Counted from the stretch's first letter, positions 53,915 through 63,320 are shown. The stretch is 64,000 nt of DNA from Mesorhizobium amorphae (GCF_014843845.1 NZ_JHQS01000053.1:124001-188000); one strand, 5' to 3'. Notes: generated by a model not told the origin, from the letters alone. Made by a program: numbers and translations.

Positions 53915-53964
53915 GCGCATGACCCCGAAAATCGATTCCGGTTTTTTCGGAAAGGATCATGCGC
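53915..53964. repeat. Dispersed palindromic intergenic repeat, copy D (inverse of A)
   Basis: Arms gcgcatgacc and ggatcatgcgc flank a central ccgaaaa/ttttcgg region. Its reverse complement aligns closely with copy A (708-755). It lies just upstream of the rluC start. Confidence 0.78.
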
Positions 53965-54035
53965 AAGATCAAGGTTTTTACAGTCCTTTGCGCGTCCAAC
54001 AGGATGCGCGGGCGCTGTAGGCCGCGGCAATAGCA

Positions 54036-54410
54036 CTATGAAACGGTTCTTGCGAGCCAAAGACCCAGAAACAGGGCAAAGATCGCGCCAATGACGCTGA
54101 CAAACGCGTATCCGAACGCCGGCAGCGCCTCGCCCCGCCCCCACAGCGTCGCGAAATCGAGCGAAAAAGCCGAAAACGTGGTGAAGCCGCCCAGAATGCC
54201 GGTGGCAATGAAAAGCCGAAGCTCGTTTGATCCGCCGCGCCGCGCCATGATGGCAATGAACACGCCCATGCCAAACGAGCCGACGACGTTGATCGCCATC
54301 GTGCCCCAGGGAAAATTCGGGCCGGCAAAGCGCAATGCAGCGAAATTCACCAAATGGCGGATACCGGACCCAATGGCGCCGCCCACGGCAACGAGGAGGA
54401 GATCAATCAT
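54036..54410 (-). CDS. crcB: CrcB-family fluoride exporter
   Basis: A 124-aa membrane protein with four helices. It exports fluoride as a dual-topology dimer. Motifs: GGAIGSGIRHLVNF, NVVGSFGMGVFI, TGILGGFTTFSAFSLDF. Only 28 bp separate it from the upstream gene, so there is no room for a fluoride riboswitch. It is the only copy visible here. Confidence 0.93.
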   Translation of the reverse strand: MIDLLLVAVGGAIGSGIRHLVNFAALRFAGPNFPWGTMAINVVGSFGMGVFIAIMARRGGSNELRLFIATGILGGFTTFSAFSLDFATLWGRGEALPAFGYAFVSVIGAIFALFLGLWLARTVS

Positions 54411-54438
54411 CGCCGGTCTACCGTCCTTGATCGCTATT

Positions 54439-55269
54439 TCAGTTCGCGCCGACCTTCTTCGGCTTGCTGGAGCCGATCATCTTCCAGTTCTTGTAGAACA
54501 TGGAATTGATCCGCTCGACACTGACCGAGACGATGGCAAGCAGCGCCGAAATCAGGCGCGGAAACGGCGACGGACGGATAATGTCCATGAACACGCAGTA
54601 GCGGCGCCCGTCATATTCGTTGACCGAACGGTGCAGCAACGTGTCGTCGAAAATGTACAGCGGATTGTCGTGCCAATAGTTCTTGGCGTTGTTGCACTCG
54701 ACGAAAACCTCGGCCTTCACCGGGAGAAGATTGTAGAGGATGCGCAGGCTGAGGCGCAGCGGCCCGAAATGCCAGGAGGTCGATTCCTTCCCCTTGAAAA
54801 CCGATACGGCGATCGTCTTGATGTATTTGAAATCCTTGTTGAATTCGGCAACGTTATCGATCTTGTGCTTGCCGTACCACTGGTAGACATACATGCCCCG
54901 GCGGCCGGTGCCGAAATTGGCGTCGATATCGGCGATGATCTCATCCTTGCGCGCCTTGAAGACGTCGAGAACCTCGTTGACCTCGCGCTGATAGTCCGGC
55001 GGAAACTGCTCCAGCTTCCAGACGCCCGGGTTCCTGTAGCAAAGCAGGTCGACCAGCAGATTGAAGGGCGACAGCAGCCAGGTGAAGATTCCGTTGCCGA
55101 GGAAATAGCCGCGAAACAGCGACAGGTTCTTGTTGGCGTTGCGCAGCACGTCGATCAGGCCGCAGACGATCCAGATCGTGGTCAGGATCGGAATGAAGTA
55201 GAAACCGATTGCAAGCAGCGGCACCGCTATGACCAGCTGGCGGAGGGATTTGCGAAGGGATTTTGTCAT
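54439..55269 (-). CDS. Aspartyl/asparaginyl beta-hydroxylase-domain protein (LpxO-like)
   Basis: A 276-aa Fe(II)/2-oxoglutarate hydroxylase of the Asp/Asn beta-hydroxylase family. The N-terminus contains two hydrophobic segments (IAVPLLAIGFYFIPILTTI) that anchor it to the membrane. HDNPLYIFDDTLLHRSVNEY and YCVFMDIIRP carry the His/Asp iron ligands. LpxO hydroxylates lipid A fatty acids; the domain order and membrane anchoring fit a lipid-A-modifying role, but the substrate is inference. ATG at 55269. Confidence 0.82.
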   Translation of the reverse strand: MTKSLRKSLRQLVIAVPLLAIGFYFIPILTTIWIVCGLIDVLRNANKNLSLFRGYFLGNGIFTWLLSPFNLLVDLLCYRNPGVWKLEQFPPDYQREVNEVLDVFKARKDEIIADIDANFGTGRRGMYVYQWYGKHKIDNVAEFNKDFKYIKTIAVSVFKGKESTSWHFGPLRLSLRILYNLLPVKAEVFVECNNAKNYWHDNPLYIFDDTLLHRSVNEYDGRRYCVFMDIIRPSPFPRLISALLAIVSVSVERINSMFYKNWKMIGSSKPKKVGAN

Positions 55270-55483
55270 TTCTTGCTCGCGCCAGGCGCGATTCCTGTTC
55301 CGAGTGATTATCGCCAAGCATCTTGACAGCGACCACCCCCGAGGTCGTGCGCCTTGATAAGGTCTTTTGTTCCCCGGCACAATGCCATCGCATTTCGTCC
55401 GCTTGGCCGACGGCCATTGCCAACAAAAATATTTGGAGTTTGCCGCTCCACTTCAGATCAATGGACGGCCGCGCGCGCCAAGC

Positions 55484-56794
55484 CTACCTTTCCCGCTCGC
55501 TGCGCAGCTTCGCCCAATACTCCAGCCGCTTGCGGATATCGCGCTCGAAGCCGCGCTCGGGCGGGTCGTAGAAGGTTCGCCGGCCCATCTTTTCCGGAAA
55601 GTAATCCTGGCCTGAAAAGGCGTCGGGCTCGTCATGGTCGTAGCGATAGCCGGCGCCGTAATCCTCTTCCTTCATCAATTTGGTCGGCGCGTTGAGGATG
55701 TGTTTCGGCGGCAGCAGCGATCCGTATTCCTTCGCCGCCTGCGTCGCCGCCTTGAACGCGGTGTAGACGGCATTCGATTTCGGTGCAGTGGCCAGATAGA
55801 CCGTGGCCTCGGCGAAAGCGAGTTCGCCCTCGGGCGAGCCCAGGTAGTCGTAGGCATCCTTGGCGGCGTTGGCGACGACCAGCGCCTGCGGGTCGGCCAG
55901 CCCGATATCCTCCATCGCCATGCGCACCAGCCGGCGCCCGAGATAGAGCGGATCCTCGCCGGCATCGAACATGCGGGCGAGGTAGTAGAGCGCCGCATCC
56001 GGGTCGGACCCCCGCACCGATTTGTGCAGCGCCGAGATCAGATTGTAGTGGCCGTCCTGGCCCTTGTCGTAGATCGGCGCGCGGCGCTGGACGATGCGCT
56101 GCAGGCCCTCCGGAGTGAACACCTCGCCGGCCTTGGCTGCCCGCCAGACTTCCTCCGCCAGCGTCAGCGAAGCACGACCGTCGCCGTCGCTCATGCGGAT
56201 CAGCATCGCCCTCGCCTCGTCGTCGAGCGGCAGCGCCCTTCCCTCGGTCGCCTCCGCCCGCGCCAGGAGTTTCGCGATGCTCTCCTCGCCCAGCGAATGG
56301 AACACCAGCACGCGTGCACGGGAAAGCAGCGCCGCATTCAACTCGAAGGACGGGTTCTCGGTGGTGGCGCCGACCAGCACCACCGTGCCGTCTTCCATCA
56401 CCGGAAGGAAAGAATCCTGCTGGGCGCGGTTGAAGCGGTGGATCTCGTCGACGAACAGCAGCGTTTGGCGGCCATTGGCGCGGCGCAGCTTCGCCGCCTC
56501 GAACACCTTCTTCAGGTCGGCGACACCGGAGAACACCGCCGATATCTGCTCGAAGGCGAGACTGGTTTCGCCGGCGAGCAATCGCGCGACCGTGGTCTTG
56601 CCGGTGCCTGGCGGACCCCAGAAAATCATCGAGCCGAGCGAGCCGGAGCCGATCAGCCTGGTCAGTGCGCCGTCCGGTCCGGTCAGATGCTCCTGGCCGA
56701 CGACCTCGCCCAGGTTTCTCGGCCGCAGCCGGTCGGCCAGCGGCCGGCCGGGCGGCGCCCTTTCTGGTTCATCGACGCTGAACAGATCGGCCAT
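55484..56794 (-). CDS. rarA: Replication-associated recombination protein A (RarA/MgsA), AAA+ ATPase
   Basis: A 436-aa clamp-loader-like ATPase that acts at stalled replication forks. Walker A GPPGTGKTTVA (60-70), Walker B LLFVDEIHRFNRAQQD, sensor 1 VGATTENPSFE, and the C-terminal tetramerisation region with KSVRGSDPDAALYYLARM and RFYDPPERGFERDI-like TFYDPPERGFERDI. Downstream of degP-like gene by 43 bp. Confidence 0.95.
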   Translation of the reverse strand: MADLFSVDEPERAPPGRPLADRLRPRNLGEVVGQEHLTGPDGALTRLIGSGSLGSMIFWGPPGTGKTTVARLLAGETSLAFEQISAVFSGVADLKKVFEAAKLRRANGRQTLLFVDEIHRFNRAQQDSFLPVMEDGTVVLVGATTENPSFELNAALLSRARVLVFHSLGEESIAKLLARAEATEGRALPLDDEARAMLIRMSDGDGRASLTLAEEVWRAAKAGEVFTPEGLQRIVQRRAPIYDKGQDGHYNLISALHKSVRGSDPDAALYYLARMFDAGEDPLYLGRRLVRMAMEDIGLADPQALVVANAAKDAYDYLGSPEGELAFAEATVYLATAPKSNAVYTAFKAATQAAKEYGSLLPPKHILNAPTKLMKEEDYGAGYRYDHDEPDAFSGQDYFPEKMGRRTFYDPPERGFERDIRKRLEYWAKLRSERER

Positions 56795-56837
56795 GCTGGT
56801 CTTTTGGTTGGAGCCATATCTCTTCGGAAAGACCGGC

Positions 56838-58331
56838 TCAGTAACGCAACACCTGGCGCAGTATCTGCCCGCCGCGCTCGACGGTAAAGCGCCACCAGCG
56901 CGTATCCTGCTGGGCTATCTGTGCCAGCGTCGCTGCCGTATCGATGGAAGTGCCATTCACTTCACGCACGATGTCGCCCGGCTGGAAGCCGAAATCGGCG
57001 GCGGGCGAATCGCGATTGATATCGACCACGGCGATGCCTTTGACGTCCGAGCGCAGGCCAAGCCGCTGGGCAAGCCGGGGCGACAGCTCAGCGACCTTGG
57101 CGCCGGAAAAAGGACTGCGGCCGTGCAGTATCACCTCGGAGGCCTTGGCGCCCTCCGGCGCCCGCTCCAGCGCGATGTCCATCGTCGCCTGCTGGCCCTT
57201 GCTCAGCACGGCGAAGCTGGCCTTGGTGCCGATCGACAGCGTCGCCATCCGGTAGTCCAGCGCCTCGATGCTTTCGACAGTCGTGCCGTTGAGCGACAGC
57301 ACGACATCGCCGGGTTTGAGGCCCGCCTTGCCGGCAGGTCCGGCTGTATCGACCGACGAGACCAGCGCACCGGTCGGCTTCTCCATGGCGAGCGATTCAG
57401 CGATCTGCGGCGTCACCGCCTCGAACTCGGCGCCGATATAGGGCCGCTCGAAGAAGTCGAGCCCGGCCTTGGCTGCGTCGGCGAAGGCGCGCACCATGTT
57501 CGAAGGGATGGCAAAGCCGATGCCGATCGAACCACCGCTGCGGCTGTAGATCGCCGTGTTGATGCCGACCAGTTGGCCGCCCATGTTGATCAGCGCGCCG
57601 CCGGAATTGCCGGGGTTGATGGCGGCATCGGTCTGGATGAAGTAGCCCGAATCCGACACGCCGATATGGCTGCGGGCAAGTGCCGAAACGATGCCGCTGG
57701 TGGTGGTCTGGCCGACGCCGAACGGATTGCCGATGGCCAGCAACAGGTCGCCCACCTCGAGCGCGTCGGAATCGCCGATGGCAATTACCGGAAACGGCTT
57801 GTCGGAAGAAATCTTGAGCACGGCGAGATCGAGCGTCTCGTCCTTGAGCATGACCTTGCTGGTGAATTCGCGTCCGTCCGCGGTCGCCACCTTGACCTCG
57901 TCGGCGCCCTTGATGACGTGGAAATTGGTGACGATGACACCACTTGGATCGACCAGCACACCGGAGCCCAGCGAGGACTGCGCGCGAGGCTGCGCCCGCC
58001 CGAAGAACTCCTCGAAGAACGGGTCGCCGTCGAAAGGCGACGTCACCTTGGCCGTCTGCGAGGCATAGACATTGACCACGGCCGGCGCCGTCTGCTTGAC
58101 CAGCGGCGCGAAGGAAAGCTGCACTTCCTCGCGGCCGAACGGCACACGCTTGTCTGGGCCGGAGGTCGCGTTCTCGCCCTCGACGCCATGCAGCAGATCG
58201 GTCAGCACGTCGGACAGGCCGGGGTCGGCGGTCTTGGGGGCGTCTTCGGCCAGCGCCTGCCTGGCAGCCGGCACGAAGGCCAGCGCCATGAGGGCGCAGA
58301 TAAGAACAAGGGACAGCCGTTTCACGCGCAT
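56838..58331 (-). CDS. degP: DegP/DegQ-type periplasmic serine protease-chaperone
   Basis: A 497-aa HtrA protease. Signal peptide VKRLSLVLICALMALAFVP cleaved near residue 29. Catalytic triad: H138 in TNFHVIKG, D168 in DLAVLKI and S243 in PGNSGGALIN. Two PDZ domains follow (about 290-380 and 400-490): PYIGAEFEAVTPQ, GLKPGDVVLSLNGTTVES, and LGLRSDVKGIAVVDI, FQPGDIVREVNGTS. It degrades misfolded envelope proteins. The ATG at 58331 follows ggagga; an upstream frame from 58376 is less likely. Confidence 0.95.
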   Translation of the reverse strand: MRVKRLSLVLICALMALAFVPAARQALAEDAPKTADPGLSDVLTDLLHGVEGENATSGPDKRVPFGREEVQLSFAPLVKQTAPAVVNVYASQTAKVTSPFDGDPFFEEFFGRAQPRAQSSLGSGVLVDPSGVIVTNFHVIKGADEVKVATADGREFTSKVMLKDETLDLAVLKISSDKPFPVIAIGDSDALEVGDLLLAIGNPFGVGQTTTSGIVSALARSHIGVSDSGYFIQTDAAINPGNSGGALINMGGQLVGINTAIYSRSGGSIGIGFAIPSNMVRAFADAAKAGLDFFERPYIGAEFEAVTPQIAESLAMEKPTGALVSSVDTAGPAGKAGLKPGDVVLSLNGTTVESIEALDYRMATLSIGTKASFAVLSKGQQATMDIALERAPEGAKASEVILHGRSPFSGAKVAELSPRLAQRLGLRSDVKGIAVVDINRDSPAADFGFQPGDIVREVNGTSIDTAATLAQIAQQDTRWWRFTVERGGQILRQVLRY

Positions 58332-58472
58332 TCCGAATCCTCCAAATCGGGCGCCATTGTCCCGACGAATGTGCAAAATGAAAGGCTAATGCACTGAAAT
58401 CTGATTATTGTCGCGCAAAAGCCTGGGCTTGGGCCGCGCAGCCGAACAACCGCTGGCTTCTGAATGCAAAAA

Positions 58473-58500
58473 GGGGCCCGCGGGCCCCTTTGAACGTTCT
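58473..58500 (-). terminator. Terminator after rplQ
   Basis: The segment aaaaaggggcccgcgggccc cctttgaacg (58470-58499) is a GC-rich palindrome whose minus-strand end runs into ttttt. It lies 15-40 bp after the rplQ stop. Confidence 0.75.
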
Positions 58501-58514
58501 CAGGATACCGAGCC

Positions 58515-58946
58515 TTATGCGGCTGCGGCTTCCTCGTCGGTGCCTTCGGCTTCGATGCGGGCGCGGTCGCCGGCGCCCTTGGCCGAGGTGTCGCGATCGA
58601 CGAACTCGATGACCGCCATTGCGGCATTGTCGCCGTGGCGGAAGCCCGCCTTCATGATGCGCAGATAGCCGCCGTTGCGGGTGGCGTAGCGCGGCGCGAT
58701 GGTGTCGAACAGACGCTTGACGACGCCTTCATTGCCGATCTGGGCAATCACCTGGCGGCGCGCATGCAGGTCACCGCGCTTGCCGAGCGTCACCAGCTTC
58801 TCGACGATCGGACGCAAATCCTTCGCCTTCGGCAGGGTGGTGACGATCTGCTCGTGCTCGAGCAGCGACACGGCGAGGTTGGCAAACATCGACTTGCGAT
58901 GGCTGACGCTGCGGGCGAACCGGCGGCCTTTAAATCCGTGGCGCAT
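58515..58946 (-). CDS. rplQ: 50S ribosomal protein L17
   Basis: A 143-aa L17: MRHGFKGRRFARSVSHRKSM, TTLPKAKDLRPIVEKLVTLG, GNEGVVKRLFDTIAPRYATR and GGYLRIMKAGFRHGDNAAM; the C-terminus has an acidic tail with EEAAAA. The last gene of the alpha operon. A GC-rich inverted repeat, ggggcccgcgggcccc, follows at about 58473-58488, presumably the operon terminator. Confidence 0.97.
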   Translation of the reverse strand: MRHGFKGRRFARSVSHRKSMFANLAVSLLEHEQIVTTLPKAKDLRPIVEKLVTLGKRGDLHARRQVIAQIGNEGVVKRLFDTIAPRYATRNGGYLRIMKAGFRHGDNAAMAVIEFVDRDTSAKGAGDRARIEAEGTDEEAAAA

Positions 58947-58985
58947 GGCTCTTCTCCTTCATTCCGGGTTCACGAGGCCTCAGCC

Positions 58986-59996
58986 TCAGTATTGATCTTC
59001 GTAACGCTTGGCGAGGTCTTCGATGTTTTCCGGCGGCCAGTCCGGCACTTCCATGCCGAGGTGCAGGCCCATCGCCGCCAAGACTTCCTTGATCTCGTTC
59101 AGCGACTTGCGGCCGAAGTTCGGGGTGCGCAGCATCTCGGCTTCGGTCTTCTGGATCAGGTCGCCGATATAGACGATGTTGTCGTTCTTCAGGCAGTTGG
59201 CCGAACGCACCGAAAGCTCGAGCTCGTCGACCTTCTTGAGCAGCGCCGGGTTGAAGGCGAGCTCGGTGACGGCCTCGGCCGCGACTTCCTTCTGCGGCTC
59301 GTCGAAATTGACGAACAGGCCAAGCTGGTCCTGCAGGATGCGTGCAGCGAAAGCCACCGCGTCCTCGCCCGAGATCGAACCGTCGGTCTCGATCGTCATG
59401 GTCAGCTTGTCATAGTCGAGGACCTGGCCCTCGCGGGTGTTCTCGACCTTGTAGGACACCTTCTTGACCGGCGAATAGAGGCTGTCGACCGGGATCAGGC
59501 CGATCGGCGCGTCCTCGGCACGATTGCGCTCTGCCGGCACATAGCCCTTGCCGGTGTCGACGGTGAATTCCATGCGGATTTCAGCGCCTTCGTCCAGCGT
59601 GCAGATGACGTGGTCGGGATTAAGGATCTCGACGTCGCCAACCGTCTGGATATCGCCGGCCAGAACCGCGCCCGGGCCCTGCTTGCGCACGACCATGCGC
59701 TTGGGGCCATCGCCTTCCATGCGGATAGCGATTTCCTTGATGTTCAAGACGATATCGGTCACGTCTTCACGCACGCCGGCGATGGACGAGAATTCATGCA
59801 GAACGCCGTCGATCTGCACGGCGGTCACAGCCGCACCGCGCAGCGAAGACAAAAGCACGCGGCGCAGGGCGTTGCCGAGCGTCAGGCCAAAGCCGCGCTC
59901 CAGCGGTTCGGCGACCAGCGTGGTCAGCGTCTTCTTCTTCGACGAGAACTCGATCTTGTTCGGCTTGATCAGTTCCTGCCAATTTTTCTGGATCAT
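58986..59996 (-). CDS. rpoA: RNA polymerase alpha subunit
   Basis: A 336-aa alpha subunit. N-terminal domain (1-230): [37 protein letters not shown]; the C-terminal domain (about 250-320) has [20 protein letters not shown] and [22 protein letters not shown]. The ATG at 59996 is chosen over a 10-codon extension. Alpha operon member between rpsK and rplQ. Confidence 0.98.
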
Positions 59997-60095
59997 GATG
60001 CTTTCCTTCCGTTGCCCCGCCACCATCCAATCGTGGCGGGCGACCTGGAATGCCGCGGAGGAACGCTTTTGGCGTTCGCGCGGCGTTCGGTAATC

Positions 60096-60485
60096 TTAGA
60101 CGCGGCGCTTCTTGCGCGGGCGGCAGCCATTGTGCGGGATCGGCGTCACATCGCGGATCGAGGTGATGGTGAAGCCGGCCGCCTGCAGGGCGCGCAACGC
60201 CGATTCACGACCGGAGCCGGGTCCGCAGACCTCGACCTCGAGCATGCGCATGCCGTGTTCCTGGGCCTTCTTGGCGACGTCCTCGGCAGCCATCTGGGCA
60301 GCGAACGGGGTCGACTTGCGCGAACCCTTGAAGCCCTGGGCACCCGCCGACGACCAGGCGATCGAATTGCCCTGCGCGTCGGTGATGGTGATCATCGTGT
60401 TGTTGAAGGTCGAATTGACGTGGGCAACGCCCGACGAGATGTTCTTGCGTTCGCGACGGCGAACACGAGCGGCTTCCTTGGCCAT
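60096..60485 (-). CDS. rpsK: 30S ribosomal protein S11
   Basis: A 129-aa S11: ISSGVAHVNSTFNNTMITIT, GQGFKGSRKSTPFAAQ-like AQGFKGSRKSTPFAAQMAAE, GPGSGRESALRALQAAGF, and the C-terminal TPIPHNGCRPRKKRRV. Alpha operon, between rpsM and rpoA. A dyad-symmetric spacer separates it from rpsM. Confidence 0.98.
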   Translation of the reverse strand: MAKEAARVRRRERKNISSGVAHVNSTFNNTMITITDAQGNSIAWSSAGAQGFKGSRKSTPFAAQMAAEDVAKKAQEHGMRMLEVEVCGPGSGRESALRALQAAGFTITSIRDVTPIPHNGCRPRKKRRV

Positions 60486-60542
60486 GATGGTCCTTTCAGT
60501 TGATCTCTACACCGCCGTAATGCCAGCGGCTCCACCTAGAAA

Positions 60543-60618
60543 GTGAGCAATGAATTGGTGAGTAGTGACGAGATGCAGGCGTTGACGCTGCTCTCACTAC
60601 TCACCGCCGACTGCTCAC
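60543..60618. repeat. Nested inverted repeat inserted between rpsM and rpsK
   Basis: Arms ggtgagtagtga (60557-60568) and tcactactcacc (60594-60605) are perfect over 12 bp, with a 25-nt loop. Outer arms gtgagca (60543-60549) and tgctcac (60612-60618) also pair. The spacing between rpsM and rpsK is normally short; this spacer is about 140 bp. Confidence 0.8.
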
Positions 60619-60624
60619 TCCAAA

Positions 60625-60993
60625 TTACTTCTTCTTGCCGGCGATCGACTTGGCCGGGCCCTTGCGGGTGCGCGCATTGGTATGCGTGCGCTGGCCGCGA
60701 ACCGGCAGCGAGCGGCGGTGACGCAGGCCGCGGTAGCAGCCGAGGTCCATGAGCCGCTTGATGTTCATCGAGACTTCGCGGCGCAGGTCGCCCTCGACCT
60801 GGTAGTCGCGGTCGATCGTCTCGCGGATCTGCAGCACTTCCGCGTCGGTCAGCTGGTTGACGCGGCGCTCGGCCGGGATGCCGACCTTGTCGACGATCTC
60901 CTGGGCGAACTTCTTGCCAATGCCGTGAATGTACTGAAGCGCGATGACGACGCGCTTGTTGGTCGGAATGTTGACGCCGGCTATACGAGCCAT
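60625..60993 (-). CDS. rpsM: 30S ribosomal protein S13
   Basis: A 122-aa S13: ARIAGVNIPTNKRVVIALQY, IHGIGKKFAQEIVDKVGIP, GDLRREVSMNIKRLMDLGCY and RGLRHRRSLPVRGQRTHTNA with the C-terminal RKGPAKSIAGKKK. First gene of the alpha operon, downstream of adk. Confidence 0.98.
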   Translation of the reverse strand: MARIAGVNIPTNKRVVIALQYIHGIGKKFAQEIVDKVGIPAERRVNQLTDAEVLQIRETIDRDYQVEGDLRREVSMNIKRLMDLGCYRGLRHRRSLPVRGQRTHTNARTRKGPAKSIAGKKK

Positions 60994-61190
60994 CTTCTTC
61001 TCTTCTCCATATGGGCCGGACGAACCGGCGCTTCAGTTGCCCCGCGTCCGGTGGAGGCCGGCCCATGCGGGAGTTTCCAGTTCAAAGCGGCTGCCTTGCC
61101 CTTGCGGACAAGCAAAGCTCATGCCTGATAGGAAGACGGGCCGCCATAACCCAGCGGACCGCTCCAGTCAAGCGCAATCGTCTACTTTCT

Positions 61191-61790
61191 CTATGCCGCC
61201 GCCTGCGTGACCGATCTGAGCACCGCTTCGATCTCTCTCGTCACCGTATCGATGTCGGCCATGCCGTCGACGCTCTTCAGCCTGCCCTTGGCATAATAGT
61301 AGCCGATCAGCGGCGAGGTCTTCTTGTAGTATTCCTTCAGGCGCTCCTCGAACACCGTCGGATTGTCGTCCTTGCGCACCGGCTGTCCGGCCGCCTTGGC
61401 CTCTTCGGCGCGTCTGACGATTCGGCCGACCAATGCCTTGTCGTCGACGACAAGTTCGATGACCGCGTCGAGATGGAGGCCGCGGTCCGCAAGCATCGAT
61501 TCAACCGCATCCGCCTGCACCAGGGTGCGCGGGTAACCGTCGAGGATGAAGCCCTTCGCGCAATCGGCCTGATCGATACGCTCGGCCACGATGGCATTGA
61601 CGATGGCGTCGGAGACCAGCTCTCCGGCGTCCATCACCGCCTTGGCGCGCTTGCCGACTTCCGTGCCGGCCTGAACGGCGGCGCGCAGCATGTCCCCCGT
61701 CGATAGCTGGGGTATGCCATGTTTTTCCACCAGTCTCTGTGCTTGCGTCCCCTTGCCCGCTCCTGGCGGCCCAAGCAATATCAACCTCAT
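61191..61790 (-). CDS. adk: Adenylate kinase
   Basis: A 199-aa adenylate kinase, the short form without a zinc LID insert. P-loop LLGPPGAGKGTQAQRL near the start, GYPRTLVQAD in the core and the DDNPTVFEERLKEY LID/core segment. It interconverts AMP and ATP with ADP. Its ATG overlaps the secY stop (ATGA), as is common in rhizobia. Confidence 0.97.
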   Translation of the reverse strand: MRLILLGPPGAGKGTQAQRLVEKHGIPQLSTGDMLRAAVQAGTEVGKRAKAVMDAGELVSDAIVNAIVAERIDQADCAKGFILDGYPRTLVQADAVESMLADRGLHLDAVIELVVDDKALVGRIVRRAEEAKAAGQPVRKDDNPTVFEERLKEYYKKTSPLIGYYYAKGRLKSVDGMADIDTVTREIEAVLRSVTQAAA

Positions 61791-63127
61791 CTGGCCTTCT
61801 TCCCCCCGCGCAGCTTCGACTTCTTGATCAGGCCTTCATATTGATGCGCGATCAGGTGGCCCTGAATCTGCGCCACCGTATCGAGCGTGACACTGACCAC
61901 GATCAGAAGCGATGTGCCACCAAGGTAGAATGGTACGCCAGTCGCTGAAATCAGGAATTCGGGCAGCAGACACACCAGCACCAGGTAGATGGCACCGACG
62001 ACGGTGATGCGCGTGAGAACATAGTCGATGTAATCGGCGGTGCGCTCGCCCGGACGGTAGCCCGGAATGAAGCCCGAATGCTTCTTGAGCTGGTCGGCGG
62101 TGTCCTTCGGGTTGAAGACGATCGCCGTGTAGAAGAAGGCGAAGAACGCGATCATCGCCGCATAGAACGCCATATAGAGCGGCTGGCCATGGCCGAGCGC
62201 CGCCAGGATGGTGCTTGCCCAGGCAGGCATGTTGGTGGTCTGCGAGAAGCCAGCGATCGTTGCCGGCAGCAGCAGCAGCGAGGAGGCGAAGATCGGCGGG
62301 ATGACGCCCGACGTGTTGAGCTTCAACGGCAAATGCGAAGTGTCGCCCTGGAACATCCGGTTGCCGACCTGGCGCTTCGGATACTGGATCAGCAGGCGGC
62401 GCTGGGCCCGCTCGAAAAACACGATGAGCGCAATGACGACGATCGCCAGCACGATGATCGCCAGGATGAGGCCGGTCGACAGCGCGCCGGTGCGGCCAAG
62501 TTCCAGCGTGCCGGAAATGGCGTGCGGCAGGCCGGCGACGATGCCGGAGAAGATGATCAGCGAAATGCCGTTGCCGATGCCGCGCGCGGTGATTTGTTCG
62601 CCGAGCCACATCAGGAACATGGTGCCGCCGACCAGCGTGACGACGGTCGAGATGCGGAAGAACATGCCGGGATCGTTGACGATGCCGTTGCCGCCTTCCA
62701 GGCCGACCGAAATGCCATAGGCCTGCACCAGCGCCAGCAGCACTGTGCCGTAGCGCGTGTACTGGTTGATGATCTTGCGGCCCTGCTCGCCTTCCTTCTT
62801 CAGCGCCTCCAGCGACGGGATGACCGAGGTCATCAGCTGCATGATGATGGAGGCGGAGATGTAGGGCATGATGCCCAGCGCAAAGATCGCCATGCGCTGC
62901 ACGGCGCCGCCGGCGAACATGTTGAACATGCCAAGCACGCCCTTGCTCTGCGAGGTGAAGGCCTGGGCGAAAGCGTCGGGATTGATGCCGGGAAGCGGGA
63001 TGTAGGTGCCGAGGCGGTAGACAAGCAGCGCGCCGATGGTGAACCAGATGCGTTTCTTCAGGTCCTCCGCCTTGGCGAAGGCCGAAAAATTCAGATTCGA
63101 GGCTAGTTGTTCTGCAGCCGAAGCCAT
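61787..63127 (-). CDS. secY: Preprotein translocase subunit SecY
   Basis: A 446-aa ten-helix channel of the Sec translocon. Helices and loops: KKRIWFTIGALLVYRLGTYI, FNMFAGGAVQRMAIFALGIM, TVVTLVGGTMFLMWLGEQI, NTSGVIPPIFASSLLLLPAT and AIVFNPKDTADQLKKHSGF, and the final loop YEGLIKKSKLRGGKKAR, all as in SecY. Distal spc operon between rplO and adk. Confidence 0.98.
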   Translation of the reverse strand: MASAAEQLASNLNFSAFAKAEDLKKRIWFTIGALLVYRLGTYIPLPGINPDAFAQAFTSQSKGVLGMFNMFAGGAVQRMAIFALGIMPYISASIIMQLMTSVIPSLEALKKEGEQGRKIINQYTRYGTVLLALVQAYGISVGLEGGNGIVNDPGMFFRISTVVTLVGGTMFLMWLGEQITARGIGNGISLIIFSGIVAGLPHAISGTLELGRTGALSTGLILAIIVLAIVVIALIVFFERAQRRLLIQYPKRQVGNRMFQGDTSHLPLKLNTSGVIPPIFASSLLLLPATIAGFSQTTNMPAWASTILAALGHGQPLYMAFYAAMIAFFAFFYTAIVFNPKDTADQLKKHSGFIPGYRPGERTADYIDYVLTRITVVGAIYLVLVCLLPEFLISATGVPFYLGGTSLLIVVSVTLDTVAQIQGHLIAHQYEGLIKKSKLRGGKKAR

Positions 63128-63223
63128 GCCTGATTCTCCGCTTGGTCACGCTCGATGGCCTGCCGCTCAGGCGGTGCGTGTCACCGAAGCTCACGAGATA
63201 AGCTCCGGACCTTGAACATGCAA

Positions 63224-63312
63224 GCGGCCGCGTTGACGCGGCCGCCTTATTGATCGGATCAAAGCGCGTTTCGGGGCAAAACCGAAGTCCGGCTCTTGCC
63301 GATCGCGCTTCA
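63224..63312. repeat. Two hairpin-forming segments in the rplO-secY spacer
   Basis: A perfect 9-bp stem gcggccgcg (63224-63232) and cgcggccgc (63237-63245) is followed by an imperfect palindrome, aaagcgcgtttcgg...gatcgcgctt (63259-63312), of the type seen in other intergenic repeats. Neither has a T-run on the minus strand, so neither looks like a terminator. The spacer is about 190 bp, longer than usual inside the operon. Confidence 0.55.
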
Positions 63313-63320
63313 AATCGCCG

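Noticed and set aside
54411..54438. Fluoride riboswitch upstream of crcB
   Set aside because: Only 28 bp separate crcB from the upstream gene, too short for the known aptamer.
56094..58397. A 767-codon plus-strand open frame opposite rarA and the degP-like gene
   Set aside because: Shadow of conserved genes; the opposing proteins have complete catalytic motifs.
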